From Clostridium sp. D53t1_180928_C8 (GTDB lineage: Bacteria > Bacillota > Clostridia > Clostridiales > Clostridiaceae): DNA of 64,000 bases. The position numbers and the translations under genes were made by a program. Below, one piece after another: positions 54,341 through 63,338 of the stretch (within the stretch, counting starts at the first letter, position 1; each line of letters begins with the position of its first letter). The notes beneath the pieces are model-generated. The model saw only the letters and a program-made list of their open reading frames with translations. It searched no databases and had not been told where the DNA came from. The stretch covers positions 1 through 64,000 of the forward strand of contig NZ_JADPEL010000006.1 in NCBI RefSeq assembly GCF_015667795.1. Direction: 5' to 3'.

Positions 54341-55414
54341 TTATTTGTCAAATAAAATATTTTTTAACTCCCTAATTAATTCGTTATTCTCTTCTCTATT
54401 TCTTACTGCAACTCTGTAAAAACTACTATTTAAACCAATATAATTATCACAACTTCTAATTAAAATTTTCTTTCTTAATAGTTCATATTTTAAATCTATA
54501 TTTTTTAATATCTTAAGCATTATAAAGTTTACACTTGGCTCAAAAACTTTTATAAAGCTTATTTCCTTTAAAGCACTATATAGATATTCTTTCTCATCAT
54601 TTACATATTCTATACTATTTTCTATATAATCTTTTTCTTTTAATCCTTGTATTATTCCTTCAGTCGCCATTATATTTACAGTCCATGGAACCATTACTTT
54701 ATTTATCTTATGAATAATATTTTTGTTAGAACATATTCCATACCCTATTCTTGCTCCTGGCATTGCAAAGAATTTAGTTAATGATTTTACAATTATCAAA
54801 TTATTATATTGGTTTAATAATTCTTTACTTGAATAATTAATATTATCTTTAACAAAATCTAAGAATGATTCATCTATTACAACTATAGTATTAGTCTCTA
54901 AAGATTTTCTTAATACTTTTTCGATAAACTCTTTATCTGTTAAGGCTCCTGTTGGATTATTAGGGTTACAAATAAAAGTTATATCTATATTTTCATTTAT
55001 TGACTCAATAAATTTATTATTTAATATAAAGTCCTCATCTTCTTTTAAATGAAAATATTCTATATCTCCCCCAATACTTAAAATTGCCTCTTCATACTCT
55101 GAAAATGTTGGGGCTGGTAATAATGCCTTTTTAGGATTTAAAGCTCTTACTATATTAAATATAACTTCAGCAGCCCCATTACCTAAAATAATATTATTAC
55201 TACTTATACTTTCAAATTCTCCAATAGAATTTTTCAAATTAAAATAAGTTATATCTGGATACTTAATTACCTTGTCTATTGCCTTTATCATACTACTTTT
55301 AATATTTTCGTTTAATCCTAAAGGATTTATATTAGCAGAAAAATCTATTATTTCTATTGGTTCATATTTATATTTTCTTGCTATTTCATCTATATTTCCA
55401 CCATGAACTGCCAA
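54341..55414 (-). CDS. cobD: Threonine-phosphate decarboxylase
   Basis: 357-residue PLP enzyme of the HisC fold that makes aminopropanol phosphate for the cobamide side chain. N-terminal AVHGGNIDEIARKY and DFSANINPLGLN are typical of CobD. PLP site: NPNNPTG (near 152-158), and Lys in VKSLTKFFAMPGARIGY (near 225). I start at a TTG at 55414 with a 7-base spacing from AGGAGG; an ATG at 55420 is only one base from that site. Last gene of the cobT block, directly before the riboswitch. Confidence 0.92.
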   Translation of the reverse strand: MAVHGGNIDEIARKYKYEPIEIIDFSANINPLGLNENIKSSMIKAIDKVIKYPDITYFNLKNSIGEFESISSNNIILGNGAAEVIFNIVRALNPKKALLPAPTFSEYEEAILSIGGDIEYFHLKEDEDFILNNKFIESINENIDITFICNPNNPTGALTDKEFIEKVLRKSLETNTIVVIDESFLDFVKDNINYSSKELLNQYNNLIIVKSLTKFFAMPGARIGYGICSNKNIIHKINKVMVPWTVNIMATEGIIQGLKEKDYIENSIEYVNDEKEYLYSALKEISFIKVFEPSVNFIMLKILKNIDLKYELLRKKILIRSCDNYIGLNSSFYRVAVRNREENNELIRELKNILFDK

Positions 55415-55429
55415 AACCATTCCTCCTAA

Positions 55430-56377
55430 TTATATAATAAAATTTAAAAGGCATCTTATTATTACTGCCATAATATAGCCTAAAATAGAAACTCCATATA
55501 ATATTCTATTTGTTTGATTAACCTTATTTAAATCTACTTTCTCTAGATTATCACCAATAGTAGGTTTTTCTACAAGCTTACCAAAATAATAATTTGCCCC
55601 TCCTAGCTTAATACCTAAAGCCCCAGCTACTGCTGCTTCTGGATGAGCACTATTAGGACTACTATGATTATTTTTATCTCTATTATAAATTTTAAAACTA
55701 TTTTTATAATCTAATCCTAAAACAAAAGCTATTATTACTGTGAAATACCCTGTTAACCTTGCAGGTATATAATTAAATACATCATCTAATTTAGCTGGAA
55801 AATATCCAAAATCATAATATTTATCATTTTTATATCCAAACATTGAATCCATTGTATTTACAGCCTTGTATAAAAATGCCAAAGGTGCTCCTCCAATTCC
55901 AGCATAAAAAAGTGGTGCTATAACACCATCAGACATATTTTCTGCAACTGTTTCTATAACAGCCTTAAGTATTGATTCTTTATCTAAATTTTGAGTATCC
56001 CTACCAACGATATAAGATAACTGCTTTCTTGCTCCTTCTATATCATCTTTAATTATGTATTTTACTACTTTTAATCCTTCTACTTTAAGTGCCTTTGTTG
56101 ATATACAAAAATAAATCATTATAGATGCTAATACTACTCCAAAAATATTGTTAATTGCATATGCACCCCTTAATAAATAATAGTTAAATAAAAATACTAT
56201 TAATATTACTGATATCCAAGTCATTAATCCTGCCACTTTTAATGATTTTTTTAATATTTTTCTAAAAAATTTTTCAATAGTTTTGCATAAAGATCCTATT
56301 ATTCTAATTGGATGTATTGGATTTTGAGGATCACCTATTATTAAATCTAATAAAAAACCTAATGTTATTTCTATCAT
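55430..56377 (-). CDS. cbiB: Adenosylcobinamide-phosphate synthase
   Basis: 315-residue integral membrane protein that joins adenosylcobyric acid to aminopropanol (phosphate). Family segments LIIGDPQNPIHPIRIIG (near 12-28), VAENMSDGVIAPLFYAGIGG (near 144-163), NTMDSMFGYKN and HSSPNSAHPEAAVAGALGI (near 234-252) are present. GAAAGG lies 8 bases before the ATG. It works with the CobD product and with CobQ from the riboswitch-controlled operon. Confidence 0.95.
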   Translation of the reverse strand: MIEITLGFLLDLIIGDPQNPIHPIRIIGSLCKTIEKFFRKILKKSLKVAGLMTWISVILIVFLFNYYLLRGAYAINNIFGVVLASIMIYFCISTKALKVEGLKVVKYIIKDDIEGARKQLSYIVGRDTQNLDKESILKAVIETVAENMSDGVIAPLFYAGIGGAPLAFLYKAVNTMDSMFGYKNDKYYDFGYFPAKLDDVFNYIPARLTGYFTVIIAFVLGLDYKNSFKIYNRDKNNHSSPNSAHPEAAVAGALGIKLGGANYYFGKLVEKPTIGDNLEKVDLNKVNQTNRILYGVSILGYIMAVIIRCLLNFII

Positions 56378-56396
56378 TTCACTAACCTTTCCATAG

Positions 56397-56999
56397 CTAA
56401 ATGCTATCTATATTTATAAATTTATATTTATCATCTACTTTTTCTAAAGTTATTTTATATCCTCTTCCACAGGATGGCTGATGCTCATAAAAGCTTTTAC
56501 TATTATCATAAAAAACCTCTAAAATAGTTCCTATAGTTCCTCCATGAGAAATTAATGCAGCTGAATTTATATTTTCTTTATAGCATTGTTCTAGAAATGC
56601 TATAAAGGCTTTTTTTATTCTCTTTCTATATTGAAATTTACTTTCTCCGTTAGGACATAATACTTGTCCCTCATTATCTATAATCCAACTAATGTAATCT
56701 TTATTTTCTTTAAGCATATCATAACTTTTAAGCTCAAAATCTCCAAAATCATATTCCCAAAATTCATTAATTTCATCATATTGTTTTTCCGGATATAATA
56801 TTGATATTGTTTCATTTGCTCTTTTTGCTCCACTAGTAAAATATTTATTACATTCTGGATAATTAATTTCTTTTTTTATATCTTCAAGCTCTTTTATCCC
56901 ATTTTCACTTAAATGCAAATCACTTTTCCCACAATAAAGATGTTTTTCATTAGCTTCAGTTCTTCCATGTCTTATTAAATATAATATTAACTTTTTCAT
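56397..56999 (-). CDS. cobC: Alpha-ribazole phosphatase-like histidine phosphatase
   Basis: 200-residue phosphoglycerate-mutase-fold phosphatase. RHGRTEAN (residues 10-17) carries the catalytic His, and LISHGGTIG (near 149-157) the second His. In this context it should remove the phosphate from alpha-ribazole phosphate or cobalamin phosphate. The assignment rests on operon position; the family is broad. A possible promoter, TTGTAG-17-TATTCT, lies upstream near 57030-57060. Confidence 0.85.
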   Translation of the reverse strand: MKKLILYLIRHGRTEANEKHLYCGKSDLHLSENGIKELEDIKKEINYPECNKYFTSGAKRANETISILYPEKQYDEINEFWEYDFGDFELKSYDMLKENKDYISWIIDNEGQVLCPNGESKFQYRKRIKKAFIAFLEQCYKENINSAALISHGGTIGTILEVFYDNSKSFYEHQPSCGRGYKITLEKVDDKYKFINIDSI

Positions 57000-57114
57000 T
57001 CATTTATTTTCTCCTTATAATTATCTCTTACGAGAATATCACTTTTAAAGGTTTTCTACAACTAAGTTTTTGTTGATACCCATATATTCACTATTATACT
57101 TCTAGTAATATTTC

Positions 57115-57153
57115 CTTTAAAAAAAATAAAACCAACAAATAATATTGTTAGTT
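57115..57153 (-). terminator. Terminator between the CobU-like gene and cobC
   Basis: AACCAACAA (57130-57138) pairs with TTGTTAGTT (57145-57153) and TTTTATTTTTTTT follows on the minus strand. It splits the cob block into two transcription units or attenuates the second half. Confidence 0.75.
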
Positions 57154-57178
57154 AAAAATAGTATTATTAACTAGAATT

Positions 57179-57556
57179 TTAACCTTTAATTATTGTTGGT
57201 ATACCACAAAAAACTCTATATATGACTGAAGATTTTTTAGATAAATATTGAAGACATTTTCCTGTTTCCTCTCTCCAGATTCTATCTTCCTTCTTTAATG
57301 GGACTATTCCACTTGAAATTTCATCACAAATTATTATCTTATCTTCAAATAAATTAATATTCTCTTTTATATAATCAAGTGAGTTTATATTTTTTAATAC
57401 ATTATTATATGTAAATTTATGAAATCCACAAATAACCTTTTTTGAAAAATCTATTTTATCACCATTACAATAAAACATATCATCTTCAGTTATATTAAAT
57501 TTCTCCTTAACAAACTGACTTTTCCCATTATATGCTCCACCAAATACTAAAACCAT
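57179..57556 (-). CDS. Short second CobU-like protein
   Basis: 125 residues, against about 175-180 for CobU. It has the P-loop GGAYNGKS (residues 5-12), a His in ICGFHKF (near 42) that could be the guanylylated residue, and the CobU-type C-terminus CDEISSGIVPLKKEDRIWREETG. The segment between is shortened. A complete cobU lies two genes upstream, so this may be a subfunctionalised or regulatory paralogue. Start at the ATG at 57556, preceded by AAGGAGA; a longer frame from 57607 would begin next to the cobS stop. Confidence 0.78.
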   Translation of the reverse strand: MVLVFGGAYNGKSQFVKEKFNITEDDMFYCNGDKIDFSKKVICGFHKFTYNNVLKNINSLDYIKENINLFEDKIIICDEISSGIVPLKKEDRIWREETGKCLQYLSKKSSVIYRVFCGIPTIIKG

Positions 57557-57607
57557 AATTTTCTCCTTAAAATAATTCCTATTAGCTGTATATATATTTA
57601 TTAACAA

Positions 57608-58363
57608 TTAAATAAAGCTTAAAATTAAAACTCCAACTGTTTCTGCTATAACAAGACCATATCCGGCACTATCACCAGACATTCCATCAAATTCTTTAGC
57701 TGCATTACTAACAAAAAAAATGCTTACTAAAATCATTGATAAACTCATTATTACACCATATATTCTAAATACAAATACTGAAATTATACTTGAAAGTATT
57801 AAACATGTTATTAATATTGCCTTATCTGTCTTTCCAGTTCCCTGTTTAAAAAATGCACCTAAAGAGCTTCCCTTCATTGATTCCTTAGATAATAATAAAT
57901 ATCCCATTAAGCTTCTTGAAATAATAGGTATTAAGATTAACCCAATAGTACTATTATTCTTATCAACTACAGTATAAATTGCTGAAAAGTTCACTACAAA
58001 AAGCATAACTACAGATATTGCTGCAAAAGCTCCCGTATGTGGATCCTTTAATATTCTTAATTTTTCTTCCTTATTTCTTCTTGATAAAAGTGCATCACAA
58101 ACATCCATATACCCATCTAAATGTAACATTCCAGTAAGTAAAAATGGTGTTATTAGCGTAATAGCTGCTATTACCATAGTACTTGCTCCTAATAAAGAAA
58201 GCCCGCTTAAAACTAAATACCATATAACTCCTACTATCACCCCTATTACAGGATAAAACTTCATTATATTTTTACCACCTTCATCATCCCACTCATACCT
58301 AGGCAATGGAATAATAGTAAACATACTTATTGCCATTAAAAATCCTTTATAATATTTTTTCAT
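57608..58363 (-). CDS. cobS: Adenosylcobinamide-GDP ribazoletransferase
   Basis: 251-residue membrane enzyme that joins the GDP-activated cobinamide to alpha-ribazole, the final assembly step. Motif HLDGYMDVCDALLSRR (near 82-97) with its Asp pairs and DPHTGAFA (near 107-114) are diagnostic. About six membrane helices. GAAAGGAAT precedes the ATG. Sits between cobU and its short paralogue. Confidence 0.95.
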   Translation of the reverse strand: MKKYYKGFLMAISMFTIIPLPRYEWDDEGGKNIMKFYPVIGVIVGVIWYLVLSGLSLLGASTMVIAAITLITPFLLTGMLHLDGYMDVCDALLSRRNKEEKLRILKDPHTGAFAAISVVMLFVVNFSAIYTVVDKNNSTIGLILIPIISRSLMGYLLLSKESMKGSSLGAFFKQGTGKTDKAILITCLILSSIISVFVFRIYGVIMSLSMILVSIFFVSNAAKEFDGMSGDSAGYGLVIAETVGVLILSFI

Positions 58364-58398
58364 AATTATTCCTTTCTATTTTTTTCGCATCTAAGGCA

Positions 58399-58926
58399 TT
58401 ATAATTTATGATAAACTATATTTCCATAAGAACATTCAACTACCATATTAGCCATAATTGCTAATTTTCTATTTATAATTCCTAACTCTTTTCTAAAGCT
58501 TTCTGTATAACAATCATATTGTATACTATCACTAAATAAATAATCTGATACTATCACTACATTACTAGCCGAATTAACAATTTCTTCCAATCCATCTAAA
58601 ATATCAATATTTACTTGTTTAATAAATTCCTTCCCCTTAAACATTGAATTAGTAACAAGTGATGTCATACTATCTATTAAAACCGTATCTTCTTCTACTA
58701 TAGCTTTAGCAACCTTTTTCATATCTATAGTTTCTTCTATTGTATTAAATCCATATCCGTCTCGTTCTTTTAAGTGATTTTCTATTCTTTTTAAATCTTC
58801 TAAATCACATGGATTCATAGTTGCAACATAATGTAGTTTACCATTTTTACTTTCTAATGATTTTGCTAAATCTTGCGCAAACATAGATTTTCCACTCTTA
58901 GCTCCACCTACAACTAAAGCAATCAT
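58399..58926 (-). CDS. cobU: Adenosylcobinamide kinase / adenosylcobinamide-phosphate guanylyltransferase
   Basis: 175-residue CobU. P-loop GGAKSGKSMFAQ (residues 7-18), the guanylylated His in RIENHLKERDGYGFNTIE (near 52), and VLIDSMTSLVTN (near 81-92). The usual NEVGxGIVP motif is altered to SDYLFSDSIQYD, while the short paralogue at 57179-57556 keeps a version closer to it. GAGGAAAT follows the cobT stop immediately, so the two are coupled. Confidence 0.92.
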   Translation of the reverse strand: MIALVVGGAKSGKSMFAQDLAKSLESKNGKLHYVATMNPCDLEDLKRIENHLKERDGYGFNTIEETIDMKKVAKAIVEEDTVLIDSMTSLVTNSMFKGKEFIKQVNIDILDGLEEIVNSASNVVIVSDYLFSDSIQYDCYTESFRKELGIINRKLAIMANMVVECSYGNIVYHKL

Positions 58927-58934
58927 ATTTCCTC

Positions 58935-60035
58935 CTAAACTATATAGTTCTCCTCGCCTCTGACTTCCTCTAAATAATCATCATTTATTTCAGCTTCAGC
59001 AAAGGTTGCCATACTATTCATCATTGCACAACTAAATTCAACTACTGAAAATGCTATTGGACATCCACTCCCCTCTCCTAATCTCATACCTAAATTTAAC
59101 ATTGGCTCTAGACCTAATTCGTCTATTGCAATATTATATCCTATTTCCTTAGAAAAATGAGATGGTATTAAATAATCCTTAACTAATGGATTTATCCTTA
59201 CTGCTGCAAGTGCTGCAACTACTGATATAAATCCATCTATAACAACTGGAATCCTATAATAAGCCGACCCTAAAAAAACTCCCACCATTCCTGCTATATC
59301 AAATCCACCAACTTTTGCAATTATATCAATAGGATTGTTTATATCCGGATTATTTCTTCTTATAGCCTCTCTTACAACCCATTTTTTCTTTTCAAAAGCT
59401 TCTTTAGTTATACCACCACCTTTTCCAACTGCATCTTCAATATTACATCCTGTTAAGCTTACAAGTACTGAGCTACTTGTGGTAGTATTTCCTATTCCCA
59501 TCTCTCCAACACCTAATATATCATAACCTTTTTCATAAGCTTTACTAACCATTTCTATTCCTATATTTATAGCTTTAATACATTCATCCTGGCTCATAGC
59601 TTGACTCTTAATTATATTAGATGTCCCTTTTCTTATTTTCCTATCAATAACTCCAGGAATTTTTTTATCAGTATTAACTCCTATGTCAACTACCATTAAA
59701 TCCGTATTATTTTCTTTTGCTAATGTAGCTACTCCAGTAAGACCTCTTGAAAAATTTATAGTTTGTGCTAATGTAACACTTTGAGGTGCCGATGCAATCC
59801 CTTCCTCTACTACCCCATTGTCTGAAGACATAATAATTATACATTTTTTATTTATTCTATTTTTAACTTGTCCTGTAATTCCAGCTAGTTTTACTGCAAT
59901 ATCTTCTAATTTTCCTAAGCTTCCTAATGGTTTTGCAAGTGAATCTACTCTCTTTTTTGCTTCTTCAATAGTATTTTTATTTATAGCTGTTATACCATTT
60001 AAAACTACTTCAAAATCTATTTTATTACTTTTCAT
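58935..60035 (-). CDS. cobT: Nicotinate-nucleotide-dimethylbenzimidazole phosphoribosyltransferase
   Basis: 366-residue CobT that activates the lower-ligand base to alpha-ribazole phosphate. RVDSLAKPLGSLGKLED (near 28-44), ASAPQSVTLAQTINF, GEMGIGNTTTSSSVL (near 180-194) and GFISVVAALAA (near 270-280) are family marks. I start at the ATG at 60035 after GGTGAAGG; a longer frame from 60065 lacks a ribosome site. First gene of the cob block. No lower-ligand synthesis genes (bluB or bza) are in the window, so the base is made elsewhere or salvaged. Confidence 0.95.
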   Translation of the reverse strand: MKSNKIDFEVVLNGITAINKNTIEEAKKRVDSLAKPLGSLGKLEDIAVKLAGITGQVKNRINKKCIIIMSSDNGVVEEGIASAPQSVTLAQTINFSRGLTGVATLAKENNTDLMVVDIGVNTDKKIPGVIDRKIRKGTSNIIKSQAMSQDECIKAINIGIEMVSKAYEKGYDILGVGEMGIGNTTTSSSVLVSLTGCNIEDAVGKGGGITKEAFEKKKWVVREAIRRNNPDINNPIDIIAKVGGFDIAGMVGVFLGSAYYRIPVVIDGFISVVAALAAVRINPLVKDYLIPSHFSKEIGYNIAIDELGLEPMLNLGMRLGEGSGCPIAFSVVEFSCAMMNSMATFAEAEINDDYLEEVRGEENYIV

Positions 60036-60079
60036 AACCTTCACCCCAATTATTATTTTAAACACGGTCTTTTTTTGTT

Positions 60080-60109
60080 ATAATACTTTATTATTTGTTT
60101 AAATGTCAA
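60080..60109 (-). promoter_or_regulatory. Promoter of the cobT block
   Basis: On the minus strand TTGACA (60109-60104), 18 bases and TATTAT (60085-60080). The leader to cobT is only about 45 bases, so no second cobalamin riboswitch fits here and this block is not under riboswitch control from this site. Confidence 0.7.
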
Positions 60110-60150
60110 CAATGATATATTGAACAATCTTTTTCATTTAGGAGAACAAT

Positions 60151-61008
60151 ATGAACACTACTTTAATAAAATTTTTAAAAAACGAACTAAAATGGAATAT
60201 CATTGATTTATCTTCTATAGAAAAAATAGGTGGTCTTAGTAGTGAAAACTATAAAGTTTATTATAAAAACAGTAATTATTTTGTTAAAATTTGCACACAC
60301 ACCTATTTACATACTGATAGAAAAAATGAATTCTTAATAATAAATAAAGCTGAAGAAATAAATATAGCTCCTCATTTATACTATTTTTCCACTACAACTG
60401 GCAACATGATTACTTCTTGGATTAATGGAACAATACCATCCTTAAATGATTTTTCTTCAGTTAAATTTTTATCTAAACTTGTTGATTCTTTAGGGAATTT
60501 TCATAATTTGAGATGCGAAAAACATTTTAATCCTTTTAATCATATAAGAGAAAGAATATATATATGTAAAGATTTAAAGCTACCTATACCTGAATCTATA
60601 GATTCACTTTTATATTATTTAAATAACTTAGAAATTAAACTTAGTAAAAATCCATTAATAGGTCTTTGTCATAATGATTTAAATGCTTCAAATATTATTT
60701 TAAACAATGATAGTTTATATTTTGTAGATTACGAATACTCTTCAATGGGAGATATATTTTTCGACTTAGCAACCATTTCTTGGTTTCTACCTGAAGAATC
60801 TAGAAAAACTTTATTAAAACTTTATTTTGGAGAATATACAAATGAATATTATACAAAACTATTAGATTATCTTTTTGTAGTAAAATTTTATAATGCAACT
60901 TGGTCATTACTAAAAGCTAAAGATTCTAATTCTGATTATGATTATCTATCTGGAGCTCAAATGATATTTAAAGACTTACTTAACAATAACTCTATACGAA
61001 AGCTTTAG
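60151..61008 (+). CDS. Choline/aminoglycoside-kinase-fold phosphotransferase
   Basis: 285-residue kinase-fold protein. The N-lobe has GGLSSENYKVYY (residues 27-38) and a Lys in YFVKIC. The catalytic loop is GLCHNDLNASNII (near 172-184), and the Mg-binding Asp is in YFVDYEYSSMGDIFFDLA (near 190-207), which is the choline/ethanolamine kinase (LicA-like) form. It could phosphorylate choline, ethanolamine or thiamine; no uptake or transfer gene lies next to it. AGGAGAA precedes the ATG. Repeat copy 2 begins just after its stop. Confidence 0.8.
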   Translation: MNTTLIKFLKNELKWNIIDLSSIEKIGGLSSENYKVYYKNSNYFVKICTHTYLHTDRKNEFLIINKAEEINIAPHLYYFSTTTGNMITSWINGTIPSLNDFSSVKFLSKLVDSLGNFHNLRCEKHFNPFNHIRERIYICKDLKLPIPESIDSLLYYLNNLEIKLSKNPLIGLCHNDLNASNIILNNDSLYFVDYEYSSMGDIFFDLATISWFLPEESRKTLLKLYFGEYTNEYYTKLLDYLFVVKFYNATWSLLKAKDSNSDYDYLSGAQMIFKDLLNNNSIRKL

Positions 61009-61011
61009 TTA

Positions 61012-61094
61012 AATTGCGAACTACAGTGAGAACGAAAAATTAATGATATCACCGGAAGAAAGTATCATATAATAAGCTTTAGTTCGCAGTTTAT
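61012..61094. repeat. Palindromic intergenic repeat, copy 2 (short form)
   Basis: AATTGCGAACTA (61012-61023) pairs with TAGTTCGCAGTT (61080-61091) with one G-U, enclosing an inner ATGATA/TATCAT hairpin. 61014-61082 matches 10776-10844 of copy 1 with six differences in 69 bases. AAGCTTTAG occurs on both flanks of the left part (61000-61008 and 61074-61082). It lies between two convergent genes. Confidence 0.65.
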
Positions 61095-61108
61095 TTCAAG
61101 TGTTATTT

Positions 61109-62395
61109 TTATGGAATTAGTCTTTTCCTATCTCTAGTAAATAAAGTTGCTTCTCTAATATTCTCTAACTCTAACAATCTTGCTGTTATTCTTTCTAATC
61201 CAATAGCAAGTCCTCCGTGTTTAGGCATTCCATATTTAAATACCTCTAAATAACTCTGGTATTCTTCTGGATTTAAACCCTTATATCTTATATTCTCAAT
61301 TAATTTCTCATATTCATGAATTCTTTGTCCACCTGTAGTTATTTCTACTCCTTTACATAATAAGTCAAAACTATGAGTTCCTTCTTTTCCTAACGGCATG
61401 GTATACATTGGCCTTTTTTTTCTTGGATAATTTGTTAAAAATACAAAATCACTATCATATTTTTCTCTCACATATCTATAAATTAATTTTTCCGCTTCTG
61501 GATCCAAATCTCCTTCTAAATCACTTTTATTATACTTTTCTTTTAATATAATTAATGCTTCATTAAAATCAATTCTTGGAATACTATCAGTTATTTTAGG
61601 AATATCTACCCCTAATAATTCCAAGTATTCATTGCATTCGCCTTTTAATTTTTCTAATATATACTTTAACAAATTCTCTTCTAAATTCATAATATTTTTC
61701 TCGTCATTGATAAATCCTATCTCTAAATCCATACTTATATATTCATTAAGATGTCTATTAGTATTATGCTCTTCTGCTCTATAGGCGTGGCCAATCTCAT
61801 ATACTCTTTCAAATCCAGATGCTACCATCATTTGTTTATAAAATTGAGGACTTGTTGCTAAATAAGCTTTATTTTCAAAATACTTAACTTCAAACAGATC
61901 AGCACCACCTTCAGCACCTTCCTTTACAATTTTAGGTGTATGAATTTCTACAAATCCTTCTCTATTTAAAAACTCTCTAAATCCATTAACTATTACATTT
62001 TGAACTTTAAATATAGCATTTACTCTAGGATGTCTTAAACTTAATACTCTATTATTTAACATAGTATCTAAATTGCATTCTAAACTCTCCTTGTTAACTT
62101 CTATTGGTAACTCATCTATTGCATTATTTATAATATCTAAAATTTCAACTACAATCTCAAATTTATTTAATTTATTATTACTTTCTTTTACTTCTCCTTT
62201 AATTGATACTACAGATTCTAATTTAAAATTAGATATATTAATACTATTATCAACTATACATTGGACTAACCCACTTCTATCTCTTACTATGAGAAAAGAT
62301 ATATTTTTTAACTTTCTAATTTTACATATCCATCCTTGTATATTAACTTTATTATTAATGCAATTATTTAATTCACTAACTAGTTTTCTTTTCAT
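61109..62395 (-). CDS. aspS2: Archaeal-type aspartyl-tRNA synthetase (probably non-discriminating)
   Basis: 428-residue class IIb synthetase. N-terminal OB fold VNIQGWICKIRKLKNISFLIVRDRSG; motif 2 YEIGHAYRAEEHNTNRHLNEY (near 200-220); motif 3 GGLAIGLERITARLLEL (near 395-411). The ending NIREATLFTRDRKRL is that of archaeal-type AspRS; AsnRS ends differently. In clostridia such enzymes make Asp-tRNA(Asn) for GatCAB transamidation, but no gat genes follow in this window. A T-box leader precedes it. GGAGG lies before the ATG. AsnRS is the main alternative and less likely. Confidence 0.82.
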   Translation of the reverse strand: MKRKLVSELNNCINNKVNIQGWICKIRKLKNISFLIVRDRSGLVQCIVDNSINISNFKLESVVSIKGEVKESNNKLNKFEIVVEILDIINNAIDELPIEVNKESLECNLDTMLNNRVLSLRHPRVNAIFKVQNVIVNGFREFLNREGFVEIHTPKIVKEGAEGGADLFEVKYFENKAYLATSPQFYKQMMVASGFERVYEIGHAYRAEEHNTNRHLNEYISMDLEIGFINDEKNIMNLEENLLKYILEKLKGECNEYLELLGVDIPKITDSIPRIDFNEALIILKEKYNKSDLEGDLDPEAEKLIYRYVREKYDSDFVFLTNYPRKKRPMYTMPLGKEGTHSFDLLCKGVEITTGGQRIHEYEKLIENIRYKGLNPEEYQSYLEVFKYGMPKHGGLAIGLERITARLLELENIREATLFTRDRKRLIP

Positions 62396-62483
62396 TTATT
62401 TTTACCTCCAAAATTCTATTAAAACTTTTTACATTTACTGTTCAATTAAATAATTTTATTGCGCGCATAATAAAAATACTTAA

Positions 62484-62882
62484 CTAAAAAAGCCCCTTGA
62501 GCCTTAAAACTCAAGGGGCAAAATAACTTTGCGGTACCACCCTTACTTAACAAAGTTAATATAATAATTAAGATATAAACACAATACCAGATACTAAAAG
62601 TTCATTTATTAAATATATATTAATAACAAAAAAACTCCCACTCCATTTAGGAGTGAAAGCTATTATCTTCACGGTACCATCCTAATTTAACAATATATTA
62701 TATTAATACTTTGTTATCTCAAGTCCCTATAACGTGGGATATCCGTCTTATCCTACTAAAAAATTTCAGATAAGCTCCTCAAGAACGTCTTTCAATATTT
62801 CTTTTCACGTAGGCTTTCACCCTCCCTACTCGCTTAAGATACTCAGTAAATATTTACTCTTTTCTTCAAAAAATTTAACTTT
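62484..62882 (-). promoter_or_regulatory. T-box leader with two antiterminator/terminator modules
   Basis: On the minus strand a Stem I region (about 62880-62690, with AGCGAGTAGGGAGGGTGAAAG and AGTAGGATAAGACGG landmarks) is followed by T-box AGGATGGTACCGTG (62683-62670), terminator CTTTCACTCC/GGAGTGGGAG plus TTTTTTT (62660-62628), then a second T-box AAGGGTGGTACCGC (62544-62531) and terminator GCCCCTTGAG/CTCAAGGGGC plus TTTTTT (62519-62485). Only about 85 bases separate the first terminator from the second T-box, too few for another Stem I. The specifier codon could not be assigned with confidence. Confidence 0.88.
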
Positions 62883-62888
62883 TGATTT

Positions 62889-62917
62889 ATAATACTCCTA
62901 AATATATGAATTGTCAA
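62889..62917 (-). promoter_or_regulatory. Promoter of the T-box/aspS2 transcript
   Basis: On the minus strand TTGACA (62917-62912), exactly 17 bases and TATTAT (62894-62889). Transcription should start near 62882, giving a leader of about 490 bases. Confidence 0.85.
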
Positions 62918-62981
62918 TATATCTTAAAATTATCTATTTGTCTTAATTAAATAAAATCTAATTCTAGATTTCACTTAGCTT

Positions 62982-63338
62982 CTATATACCGTAATGAATT
63001 ACATACTTATTTTCTTTTATAGCAATATTAAGTTTCTTAATTAACTTCTCCAACTCTTTCGAATTATAATATAAATTAGCATTAATAATTATTCTTTTAA
63101 AATCCTTTACTGAACTGGGTGGTATAATTGTAGTACCACAATAATCTAATCCTAATGCTGGATGTCTTTTTACATGAAAATAAGTTTTTAAATTTCCAAT
63201 CTCCTTCAAGTATCTTATTAAAAGCTGTTCTATTAAATCATCACTAACTGATATACAATTATATTTTTCTGGTTCATAATCACTATACCATTTATCATCT
63301 TCAAAACTATCAATTATTCCAAAATCATGTTTTGCCAT
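62982..63338 (-). CDS. Hypothetical protein, 118 residues
   Basis: Soluble, acidic N-terminus (MAKHDFGIIDSFEDDKWYSDYEPEKY), then ISVSDDLIEQLLIRYL and KTYFHVKRHPALGLDYCGTTIIPPSS, and a Lys-rich C-terminal helix. No signal peptide or membrane helix. I do not recognise the family. TAAGGAGTGG lies before the ATG, which supports translation. Located upstream of the T-box promoter, possibly its own transcription unit. Confidence 0.65.
   Translation of the reverse strand: MAKHDFGIIDSFEDDKWYSDYEPEKYNCISVSDDLIEQLLIRYLKEIGNLKTYFHVKRHPALGLDYCGTTIIPPSSVKDFKRIIINANLYYNSKELEKLIKKLNIAIKENKYVIHYGI

Noticed and set aside
60080-60150. A second cobalamin riboswitch in front of cobT
   Set aside because: The leader is about 45 bases and has none of the aptamer landmarks.
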